Below are positions 1 to 5,892 of a DNA stretch of 6,387 nucleotides, piece by piece. Made by a program: the position numbers and the translations under genes. The notes beneath the pieces were generated by a model. That model was not told the DNA's origin. It searched no databases and saw only the letters and a list, made by a program, of their open reading frames with translations. Source of the DNA: UBA4661 sp002405405 (GTDB lineage: Bacteria > Bacteroidota > Ignavibacteria > Kapaibacteriales > UBA4661); NCBI GenBank assembly GCA_036847245.1, contig DAIUAL010000200.1, positions 1-6,387 of the forward strand. Direction: 5' to 3'. Positions within the stretch are counted from its first letter, which is position 1. Every line of letters starts with the position of its first letter.

Positions 1-2
1 AA

Positions 3-113
3 ACACCTGCTAAAAAAACGGTAGCTAAAAAAACGGTAGCTAAAAAAACCGCTAAGAAAAAAGCCCCTGCCAAAAAAGCAACGGCTAAAAAAACAGCCAA
101 GAAGAAGAAATAG
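3..113 (+). CDS. C-terminal end of a lysine/alanine-rich, histone H1-like protein (5' end missing)
   Basis: The window opens inside this reading frame, which gives 36 residues before a TAG at 111-113. They are almost only Lys, Ala and Thr with a few Pro and Val, in repeated AKKT and AKKTV units ending in KKKK. Such tails occur in bacterial histone H1-like and AlgP-like proteins, where the positive charge binds DNA non-specifically; that role is inferred from composition alone. The N-terminal part, which would identify the protein, lies outside the window. It ends 99 bases before the small terminase, with a hairpin between them. It could be a phage nucleoid-type protein or a host gene beside a prophage. 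The frame is credible because the other two frames hit stops almost at once and the codon pattern is regular. Confidence 0.7.
   Translation, partial: TPAKKTVAKKTVAKKTAKKKAPAKKATAKKTAKKKK
9..38 (+). repeat. Two perfect tandem copies of a 15-bp unit within the lysine-rich tail
   Basis: The unit GCTAAAAAAACGGTA occurs at 9-23 and again at 24-38 and encodes AKKTV. Its first 11 bases recur at 39-49 and at 84-94. The unit length is a multiple of three, so gain or loss of a copy changes tail length without shifting the frame. Each unit carries a run of seven A, where polymerase slippage could also occur. The repeat probably extends left of the window. Confidence 0.85.
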
Positions 114-136
114 TCCAACACTATTTCTACGGTCAA

Positions 137-184
137 AAAGTGAGGTACTACGGTTATGGTGTAGTTATCGGAGTACCTTACTTT
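137..184. terminator. Hairpin between the lysine-rich gene and the small terminase, possible (bidirectional) terminator
   Basis: Bases 137-149 can pair with 172-184 over 13 bp with one G-U wobble, leaving a 22-base loop. The left arm is preceded by an A-run (135-139) and the right arm runs into CTTTCTTATT, so a weak T-rich tail exists in both directions. It sits between the TAG of the lysine-rich gene and the start of the small terminase, where a terminator is expected. The long loop and broken T-tract make it atypical. It could instead be an operator or a leader structure for the packaging operon. The pairing is seen; the function is inferred. Confidence 0.45.
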
Positions 185-212
185 CTTATTCACAATATCA
201 GATTTAACAGCA

Positions 213-758
213 TTGATACATGAATGGGATATACAGCACAACGAATCAGCAAAACATTATTTCGCGTTTTGCTGTTATCGAGAATTGATGCCGTCAATGC
301 GAAGCAAAGAAAACGCATACAAAAAGTTTAATGAGGGATTGCCTAATAGACGACCGACAAAGCAATTCTATGTATGGTCAAGCAAATTTCGGTGGGCAGA
401 ACGAGCAAGAGCGTATGACATCTACAAAGAACAAATCATCCGCAAAGAAAGCGAAGCTGAATTTATTGCCAAAGCAAAAGAACTCACTACGGAAATGCTG
501 ACAAGGACATTGGAAACGGTTAAGAATATGCCTGCCGTTGAAATTATCGAGGAAACAGAATTTGAAAATGTCCCTGCTCAATATAAAGGGCAAGACAAGG
601 TAGCAAGACGAGTACGACACACAAAGAAAAGCATACCGTATGCCTTATCAGTCATTCAACACATATTGGCAAACCTGAATAATGAAAAACAAGGCGAACA
701 GAGTATATCTGATACATACTTTGAAGCATTAAAACGCATGGACGAGGTAGGAGTATAA
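213..758 (+). CDS. Phage terminase small subunit (DNA recognition)
   Basis: The product has 181 residues. The N-terminal part (about residues 11-70) matches the pattern of phage small terminases with a helix-turn-helix: ESAKHYFAFCCYRE, then a helical stretch with RSKENAYKKF, then VWSSKFRWAERARAYD with W55 and W61. Small terminases bind the packaging site on phage DNA, assemble as rings and regulate the large subunit. The rest is charged and probably helical. The start is taken as TTG at 213: the frame is open from 165 but holds no ATG, GTG or TTG before 213, and the next Met (residue 26) would cut into the conserved region. No clear Shine-Dalgarno site precedes the TTG. It ends in TAA two bases before the large terminase ATG, so the two are probably co-translated. 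The family call is by motif; the start is less certain. Confidence 0.8.
   Translation: MIHEWDIQHNESAKHYFAFCCYRELMPSMRSKENAYKKFNEGLPNRRPTKQFYVWSSKFRWAERARAYDIYKEQIIRKESEAEFIAKAKELTTEMLTRTLETVKNMPAVEIIEETEFENVPAQYKGQDKVARRVRHTKKSIPYALSVIQHILANLNNEKQGEQSISDTYFEALKRMDEVGV
749..753 (+). promoter_or_regulatory. Shine-Dalgarno site of the large terminase gene
   Basis: AGGAG lies seven bases before the ATG at 761 and overlaps the last codons of the small terminase gene. It supports ATG 761 as the start and suggests coupled translation of the two terminase genes. Confidence 0.75.
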
Positions 759-760
759 GT

Positions 761-2038
761 ATGAGTATCTCAAACCGTTGGTTTCCATTGCCTGAAAAGG
801 TGCGCAACCATGCCATTATGAATGAAATGAGGAACGACCATAAACGCATGAAACGATTTACCGTTGTGTCGGCTGGACGTAGGTCATTCAAGACAGAGCA
901 TCATAAAAGGGCAATTATTCGCAATGTAGCATTGAGGGCAAAAAACCAAAATCTCTTTATATGTGCGCCAACATTTGACCAAGTAAAGGCAATGTATTGG
1001 GCAGACATAAGTAGGTTGAGCGAGGGATTGCTGAAATCAAAGTCGCTCGGTGAATTGATGTTTGAGTACCATACAGGAACACGTATCTACCTTGTTGGGT
1101 TGAACAATCCTGAACGGTTTGAGGGCAGACGAATGTGGCATGGTGGTTTAATTGATGAAGCACCTGACAATAAGGAACGCGCATGGACTGATTCTATTCG
1201 CCCTGCTCTTGCTGATACAAAGGGTTATTGGTGGTTCTTTGGTGTGCCAAATGGTAGAAATTGGTATTACGACCTATTCAATTATGCACTGACAGGCGAG
1301 GACAAAGAATGGAGTGCATTTACGTGGAAGAGTGCCGATGTTTTAGACGAAGCAGAGGTAGAATCAGCAAAACGACAGCTTGACGAAAGAACATTCAGGC
1401 AAGAATTTGAAGCAAGTTTTGAAACAGCAGGGGGGATCGTCTATGATGGCTTTTCAGAACTGAATATCACTTCGGCAGAGTTCAACCCTAACTTGCCATG
1501 CACGATATGCGTGGATTTCAATGTCGAGCCAAACCCTTTTGCACGGTGTATCATTCAAAATCACGATGGCAGGGAAATAGTCATACACGAATTTCTTTCA
1601 CCATGCAGAACAACACGTGAAGCCATGTTAGATGTCAGTGAATGGCTTGACGAAAAGGGACACCAAGATAAGGTGATATTGACAGGCGACTATGCAGGGA
1701 ATCAAAGACGAAGTGTTGCAAGTATGAGTGATTGGAATATCATAGATGAAGTCTTTGGCAACCGCATGGCATTTCGCAGAGTAACACCAACAGTCAATAT
1801 CCGCAATCGTATCAATGCCTTGAACAGTTTGTTCAGTACGGCATCAGGCAATGCACGGCTTTTTGTGAATCATACGTGCAAAACATTGCGGTGGGAATTG
1901 TAGCGTTTGACGTGGAAAGCAAGCGGCGTTGAGTTTGAAACAGAGTGCGGCACGGTAGGACACATTACCGATGCACGCTCATACTTTGCCCACAATTTTT
2001 ACCCTATCAGGAAACAACAAATAATCAAGGAGCAATAG
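761..2038 (+). CDS. Phage terminase large subunit (packaging ATPase/nuclease), interrupted by an in-frame TAG at codon 381
   Basis: This is the motor that pumps DNA into the prohead and cuts concatemers. The ATPase half has Walker A GRRSFKT (residues 39-45; K44, T45), Walker B LIDEAPD (130-136; D132, E133) and a coupling-type motif FGVPNGRN (160-167). The RNase H-like nuclease half has VDFNVEP with D252 and TGDYAGNQ with D310. A TAG occurs at codon 381, but the same frame continues RLTWKASG..., then HITDARSYF (401-409), the expected C-terminal terminase motif with probable catalytic D404. It ends at a TAG at 2036-2038 after 425 codons including the internal TAG, a normal family length. Termination at codon 381 would leave 380 residues without D404. 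The residue before Walker A K44 is Phe rather than the usual Gly. If TAG were always sense, the gene would end at TAA 2051-2053, overlapping the portal start. Family call strong; expression of the full product unproven. Confidence 0.88.
1901..1903 (+). other. In-frame TAG inside the large terminase gene
   Basis: The codon falls between WEL and RLTWKASG, in the region where related terminases read roughly DLERVTWK, a position often occupied by Glu or Gln. A single base change from CAG or GAG would make TAG, and a glutamine read here would fit. The next base is C; UAG followed by C is a known weak-termination context. No frameshift is needed, since the frame is unchanged on both sides. The site could be a readthrough codon, a reassigned codon, a nonsense mutation or an error. 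Confidence 0.8.
2027..2032 (+). promoter_or_regulatory. Shine-Dalgarno site of the portal gene
   Basis: AAGGAG lies eight bases before the ATG at 2041 and within the last codons of the large terminase. It favours 2041 over an in-frame upstream GTG at 1945, whose extra codons overlap the terminase C-terminus and give an unconvincing N-terminus. Confidence 0.85.
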
Positions 2039-2040
2039 AT

Positions 2041-3456
2041 ATGTACTATGTAAATGCCTTTTCTTCGACCATGACAAACCTGTTCCAAGGGACACCGTAT
2101 GTTACGGAAAAGAACATTGATTCTCTTTGCTATTACCGTGCATTGCGGTGTATGTATGATGAAGATGAAGAATACATTGAGCAACGGAGAACCCTACTGT
2201 ACGAATTTCTGCGACACACCTTTGACGTTGGGCAAGGTAAAACACTGACACGATACAAGAGGATATTGCCTATTGATTCTGATATACCGCGTATTCTGAA
2301 GAACATTTGCACCGCATACAACGATGTCCCTATCTGCTAGTTTGATACAGACAATGACATTATCTGGGTACTGTTTCAATCACCGACTTTCAATGCGTCC
2401 ATTCGTGATGCGTACCGAAAAGCAAAATTGTGTTCGTTTGTTGCTGTACGACCGTTTTTCCTCAATCAAAAATTGCGTCTTGATGTACTCACGCCTGATC
2501 TGTTTCGTGTGAGTACCGATGCCACAGGATTCTTGGTAGAGGAAATCACATACCCACAATGGAGTGAGAGAGGACAGGAAACAGTTACATGGAACGCAAA
2601 TACAGTAACCTATGCTGATATTCGTGGTAATGTAACAGAGCAACGAGATAACCCATACGGTTTGATACCGTTTGCGTTTATGCGATTGAAGCAGGGTGAT
2701 AACCTTTATACAGGTGGAATGTTTGCAATGTTGGAAAAGCAGTTGCGTATCAACAAAGATAAATTCCAACAGGACGTGATGGCAGAGTTCAATTCGTTTC
2801 CAATCAAAGTAGCAACCAATTTAGGGTTGAAGAATATACAGCTATCACCTGACCGCATTTTATTCATTGACAATGTGGTGCAAGGCGAGGGACAGTTAAT
2901 GCCCCCAAGTCTTGATATTATCAACGGTGATAGTTCGTACAACGATATGCAAATGCTTATTGATGCACGGCAAAAACAAGCATTGACCGATGCAGGACTA
3001 CCGCCAAGTATTGTTTCACAACAAACCGCACCGCAAGCAGGAATATCCCGTGTGATTGAACGATTAGAACTTATTGAAACACGCGAAGAGGATATTGAAT
3101 ATCTAACAACCTTTGAACAGGAAATGGCACGAATTATTCTTCGGGTTGCCAATACTGATAATGTTACGACCGTAGATGAACAGGCAAGATTGGAAATAAA
3201 ATTTGCTGACGAACGTGTCTATATTGATCCTGCTGATGAATACCAACTTGACAAAGGCAAAGTGCGTGATGGTGTATTGACTGTTGCTGTCTTTTATCGC
3301 AAATGGGCAGGGTATCGACACGACATTCCTGACGAAGAAATCCTTTCCTCTGTATCTAACCGTATGAAAGAAGACGTTGGGGTGTGGGGTGAAGCTATGC
3401 CGACAACAGATACAGTAATACAGCAAGAACAAAATGTTCCTAATACTACACCATAA
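2041..3456 (+). CDS. Phage portal protein (SPP1 gp6-like), interrupted by an in-frame TAG at codon 100
   Basis: The portal forms the dodecameric ring at one head vertex through which DNA enters and leaves. The frame runs 471 codons to TAA, a normal SPP1 gp6-type length, with one TAG at codon 100. Before it lie YEFLRHTF (about 57-64) and PRILKNICTAYNDVPI (about 83-98), typical early portal helices. Directly after it the same frame gives FDTDNDIIWVLF, RDAYRKAKLCSFVAVRPFF, LRLDVLTPDLFRVSTD and a Pro-Tyr-Gly-Leu-Ile-Pro segment, all in portal order, followed by a long helical stem region and an acidic/Gln-rich tail. Termination at codon 100 would leave a non-functional fragment. A start inside the frame (for example TTG 2428) would lack the N-terminal helices. 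The 72-base gap to the scaffold holds no gene and no clear promoter. The family is assigned by pattern and gene order. Confidence 0.83.
2338..2340 (+). other. In-frame TAG inside the portal gene
   Basis: The codon sits between NDVPIC and FDTDND, where portal proteins of this type keep a continuous chain (a P-x-x-x-F-like segment). The frame is the same on both sides. The next base is T. A short imperfect hairpin starts seven bases downstream (2348-2366). Gln or Lys would fit here and is one base change away from TAG. The causes considered are the same as for the TAG at 1901. Confidence 0.8.
2348..2366 (+). other. Short imperfect palindrome just downstream of the portal TAG
   Basis: CAGACAATGACATTATCTG is nearly self-complementary. 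The arms 2348-2355 and 2359-2366 form seven pairs and one C-A mismatch around a three-base GAC loop. It begins seven bases after the TAG. That is near the distance at which RNA structures stimulate readthrough in some viruses, but the stem is AU-rich and weak, and such short palindromes arise by chance. No function is claimed. Confidence 0.3.
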
Positions 3457-3528
3457 CAGCCAAACAAAGGACAAAGAATTATTGATTTTTCAGCAACAAA
3501 CAGCCCTATCAACATTTTTTACGCGACA

Positions 3529-4146
3529 ATGGACGACAAAAAAGAACAGGAAACAAACAAAGCCAAAAATCAGCAGAGTGATTCTGCTGATGATTCTGTC
3601 GTGCGAAACGAGCAGAAAGCTGAAAAACGTGATGTGAAGTTTGAACCTGACCAAGAGGAGTTCATCAATACGCGAATTGCAGAAGCTACCAAGAAAGCAA
3701 ATGAGGAAGCAAAGCAAAGCCGTTTGAAGTTGAAAGAGTATGAGGACGCACAACGTGCTGAACGTGAGCAACGGTTAAAAGAAGCAAATGAGTTCAAGAC
3801 TTTGTACGATGAATCAAAGGCGACCATTGCAGAATTGACGAATAAAATTGCTTTACAGGAAGCGCGGATTGCTGAATTGGAACAGATAGAGAAAAAAGCA
3901 AAAGACGCAGAGGAAAAAGAACGCAAGTCATTGTTGGCTTCGTTCTCTGATGCCGACAAGTTGGTAATGAAAGATTTACCGCTTGAGAAGTTGCGCTATC
4001 TGTCTGGACGTATGCAATCATCAGATAGCAACGACCAACGTAAAACCTCAAATTCTGACGATAAAAAAACAAAGAAAAATAACGATAGTGGTGATCCAAT
4101 TATCAACCTACTTCGCAAGGCAACAAAAGAAGCCGAGCAAGTTTAA
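3529..4146 (+). CDS. Phage capsid scaffolding protein (DUF4355-like)
   Basis: The 205-residue product is highly charged and almost wholly helical. Residues 1-44 are hydrophilic and probably disordered. From about 45 to 130 there is a long heptad-like stretch rich in Glu, Lys, Ala and Leu (for example IAELTNKIALQEARIAELEQ), a clear coiled coil. A compact segment follows (SDADKLVMKDLPLEKLRYL), then a Ser/Asp/Lys linker and a short C-terminal helix (INLLRKATKEAEQV) of the kind that contacts the capsid protein. Length, composition and position directly before the MCP gene are those of a scaffold, which guides prohead assembly and is then removed. The ATG at 3529 has no strong ribosome site. The frame is the same as the portal's and is open from the portal TAA, but 3457-3528 has no ATG, so 3529 is preferred. 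It ends 11 bases before the MCP. Confidence 0.8.
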   Translation: MDDKKEQETNKAKNQQSDSADDSVVRNEQKAEKRDVKFEPDQEEFINTRIAEATKKANEEAKQSRLKLKEYEDAQRAEREQRLKEANEFKTLYDESKATIAELTNKIALQEARIAELEQIEKKAKDAEEKERKSLLASFSDADKLVMKDLPLEKLRYLSGRMQSSDSNDQRKTSNSDDKKTKKNNDSGDPIINLLRKATKEAEQV

Positions 4147-4147
4147 T

Positions 4148-4151
4148 GGAG
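4148..4151 (+). promoter_or_regulatory. Shine-Dalgarno site of the major capsid gene
   Basis: GGAG lies six bases before the ATG at 4158, immediately after the scaffold TAA. This supports 4158 rather than the second in-frame ATG at 4164. Confidence 0.7.
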
Positions 4152-4157
4152 TAAAAT

Positions 4158-5306
4158 ATGCCGATGCAAAATTCGTATGAATTTCAAGACAAGAAGCGCG
4201 ACCTGACAGAAGCATTTGTAGGGTTAGTCGCCAAAGAACCAATCCTTTTGTCATTGATTGGCAATGGCAAAAGAGCTACAAGCACAAAAGTTGAATGGGT
4301 AGAGGACTACATTTCGCAGTCAAACACAGAAATCACGGCTGTATCAGGTAGTGGTACAGGTACAGCAATTACCGTTGTTTCTGCATCAAACATTTCAGAG
4401 GGTGAAATCCTTGCGTTTGAAAAAGCCGATGGTACTGACCGCGAGGAGTTAGTGCGAGTAGTTTCTATTGCAGGGAATGTCCTTACTGTTACACGTAATT
4501 ATGGCAGTTATGTCGCTAATCCTGTTACCCTTGAAGCAACCGACCGTGTTATCAGCGTATCAAAACCGCGTAATGAGGGAACTTTAGCAGTCGCAAGTTC
4601 AGGACGACAACCGAGCAAACAGTACAACTTTACGCAGATTTTTGACCGCACAGCACAGGTTTCATTGACCGCACAATCTCTTACCTACGATGGTATGGAC
4701 GACCTTATCAATGACCAAGTAGCGTTCAAACTCAAAGAAATTGCCTACGAGATGAATCAGGCAATCATTCGAGGTGTGCGCCAAGAACGCACAGCAAGTA
4801 TTGAGGGGACAATGGGCGGTTTATTGTCATACATCAAAGGCGGTAATGTTGTGTCAGCAGGTGGTAATGCAATTACATCAACTCATATCAACGATGTGTT
4901 GCAAATGTGTTTTGCTGATGGAGCAGTCAGCAATCAATTTGTAATCCTTTGTGCCGACAACCAAGCACGGAAAATCTCGAAATTCAACACATCGGGAGCA
5001 AATCCGCTTGTAACCGTAGCACAAGACAGCCAAACGACAGGCAACTACATTTCATCGTTTGTTGGTGATTTACCTGTCAAAGGCGGATTTGTTGCGACCG
5101 TTGCCGTTGAGCCAAACTTCCCAAAAAACAAAATTGCAATCATTGATCTCAATCGTGTCAAAATGCGTTGGTTGCGTCCCATGCAAGACAAAGACGCAAC
5201 GACCGCAGGGGCAGACTTTATTGCAAGACGTATCATCGGTGAAGCAACATTGGAAGTCAAAAACGGTCAATATGCACATGGTTTAATCACAGGATTAGCA
5301 GTATAG
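4158..5306 (+). CDS. Major capsid protein, SU10 / DUF5309 type (HK97 fold)
   Basis: The 382-residue product matches the SU10-type MCP pattern. It starts with DKKRDLTEAFVGLVAKEPILLSLIG and the EW pair at 46-47. It then has YNFTQIFDRTAQVSLTAQ (156-173), LKEIAYEMNQAIIRG with MGGLLSYI at 219-226, and a C-terminal core of short strands (GDLPVKGGF, NKIAIIDLNRVKMRWLRPM, EATLEVKNGQYAHGLITGL). Residues about 59-135 form a Gly/Ser/Thr/Val-rich segment with TAITVVSASNISEGEIL and VLTVTRNYGSY, probably an inserted surface beta domain seen in some relatives. It builds the icosahedral shell on the scaffold. All 18 Gln codons are CAA or CAG and there is no internal TAG. It ends with TAG at 5304-5306, two bases before the next ATG. 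Past that TAG the frame stays open to TGA 5523-5525, which reads as an out-of-frame overlap. Confidence 0.9.
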   Translation: MPMQNSYEFQDKKRDLTEAFVGLVAKEPILLSLIGNGKRATSTKVEWVEDYISQSNTEITAVSGSGTGTAITVVSASNISEGEILAFEKADGTDREELVRVVSIAGNVLTVTRNYGSYVANPVTLEATDRVISVSKPRNEGTLAVASSGRQPSKQYNFTQIFDRTAQVSLTAQSLTYDGMDDLINDQVAFKLKEIAYEMNQAIIRGVRQERTASIEGTMGGLLSYIKGGNVVSAGGNAITSTHINDVLQMCFADGAVSNQFVILCADNQARKISKFNTSGANPLVTVAQDSQTTGNYISSFVGDLPVKGGFVATVAVEPNFPKNKIAIIDLNRVKMRWLRPMQDKDATTAGADFIARRIIGEATLEVKNGQYAHGLITGLAV

Positions 5307-5308
5307 AT

Positions 5309-5494
5309 ATGGCAAAATTCAAATCTTTATACGGTAATTCTCTTGTTGTACGGCTGTCCGAACAGACAGCCGTGCAATTCATTCGCGGAGAGTTTGAAAC
5401 GAATGACAAGCCAACTATTGAAGCATTGCGGAAATGCAACGAGGTTGAAGAAATCAAACCAACAAAGACCAATAAAGACGAAACAGAGCAATGA
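5309..5494 (+). CDS. Small phage protein between capsid and connector genes, function unknown
   Basis: The 61-residue product has a compact N-terminal part, KFKSLYGNSLVVRLSEQTAV, then QFIRGEFETNDKPTIEALRK, and a charged Lys/Glu/Thr tail. A short protein with the theme 'V-x-F-x-x-G-x-x-x-T-x-D, then a helix' is often encoded directly after the MCP in tailed phages, so it is probably a minor head or assembly component. The exact role is not known to me. The start is the ATG two bases after the MCP TAG, within TAGATATG, with only a weak AGGA about 15 bases upstream, so translation probably depends on coupling to the capsid gene. Its stop overlaps the next start as ATGA. The gene contains a strong inverted repeat (5346-5377). 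Confidence 0.7.
   Translation: MAKFKSLYGNSLVVRLSEQTAVQFIRGEFETNDKPTIEALRKCNEVEEIKPTKTNKDETEQ
5346..5377. other. Strong 13-bp RNA hairpin downstream of the capsid gene
   Basis: The arm 5346-5358 pairs with 5365-5376 plus 5377 over 13 bp with a single G-U wobble (T5349-G5374) around the six-base loop CGAACA. The core 5350-5358/5365-5373 is nine perfect pairs and GC-rich. It lies inside the coding region of the 61-residue gene, starting 39 bases after the MCP stop. No T-run follows, so it is not a classical terminator. It could protect or define the 3' end of capsid mRNA, act as a processing site, lower downstream expression, or influence readthrough of the TAG. The pairing is seen; the role is inferred. 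Confidence 0.6.
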
Positions 5495-5892
5495 TATTCA
5501 ACGACATACAGGCATACTTAACTGACTTACGAGGAAGCAATACTGAATTGTTTGCGTCCTATACTGACAGCCAACTTTTAGAATTAGAACGAGCCGAAGC
5601 ATTGCGCGAATTGCGATTGGATATTGAAGCGGAATGTGGTATTCAACCCAACGAACCATACGCACTCGATACGATTGCAACTATACATGAAGAACGATTG
5701 CGGAAGTCGTTAGGATTAAAGCAGTTGATTCGGTTTTATCGCTCATTGAATGAAAGTGCCGTTGAGGGTAGTCAGGCATTTTATCGGCTTGCCTTGTATG
5801 TCAAAGAGTATCAAGAAGCAAAGAGAATGTTCAAATACTTGACATTCAGAAACATTGGTGCAATGGTTCGTATTGAACAGGTGATGCGATGA
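5491..5892 (+). CDS. Phage head-tail connector / adaptor protein (gp6-like)
   Basis: The 133-residue product is almost entirely helical. It begins with FNDIQAYLTDLRG and continues with SYTDSQLLELERAEALRELRLDIEAE, a middle helix EERLRKSLGLKQLIRFYRSL, and AFYRLALYVKEYQEAKRMFKYL near the C-terminus. Size, helical make-up and position after the capsid gene fit the small adaptor proteins that dock under the portal and close the head. No single diagnostic motif is visible, so the call rests mainly on gene order. The start ATG at 5491 overlaps the previous stop (ATGA), and the stop overlaps the next start in the same way, indicating translational coupling. Confidence 0.6.
   Translation: MIFNDIQAYLTDLRGSNTELFASYTDSQLLELERAEALRELRLDIEAECGIQPNEPYALDTIATIHEERLRKSLGLKQLIRFYRSLNESAVEGSQAFYRLALYVKEYQEAKRMFKYLTFRNIGAMVRIEQVMR
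5879..5884 (+). promoter_or_regulatory. Probable Shine-Dalgarno site of the last gene
   Basis: AGGTGA lies four bases before the ATG at 5889 and supports that start, together with the ATGA overlap with the connector stop. Confidence 0.5.

Noticed and set aside
1861..2038. Frameshift or gene end as the explanation of the TerL interruption
   Set aside because: The frame before and after the TAG is identical and continues into a recognisable C-terminal motif, so no indel is needed, and a simple gene end would leave conserved coding sequence unexplained.
1945..2040. Earlier start (GTG 1945) for the portal gene
   Set aside because: It would overlap the TerL C-terminus by almost 100 bases and give an unlikely N-terminus, while ATG 2041 has AAGGAG at good spacing.
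2428..3456. Separate shorter portal gene starting at TTG 2428
   Set aside because: The same frame is open back to the TAG at 2338 with portal-like sequence, there is no Shine-Dalgarno site at 2428, and the N-terminal helices lie upstream.
3482..3512. Promoter before the scaffold gene (TTGATT ... TATCAA)
   Set aside because: The boxes match poorly and the spacing is about 19 bases; such matches are common in AT-leaning DNA.
3457..3528. Portal-scaffold fusion or upstream extension of the scaffold
   Set aside because: The frame is shared and open, but a TAA separates the genes and no ATG occurs before 3529; sharing a frame has a one-in-three chance.
2380..3959. Long open frames on the minus strand opposite the portal and scaffold genes
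   Set aside because: They lie antisense to well-supported genes, have Cys/Ser/Phe-rich low-information products and no ribosome sites; they are shadows of the + strand codon pattern.
5343..5525. Independent small gene in the capsid frame
   Set aside because: It overlaps two well-supported genes in another frame, has no ribosome site and shows no domain-like composition. It is kept only as a possible readthrough extension.
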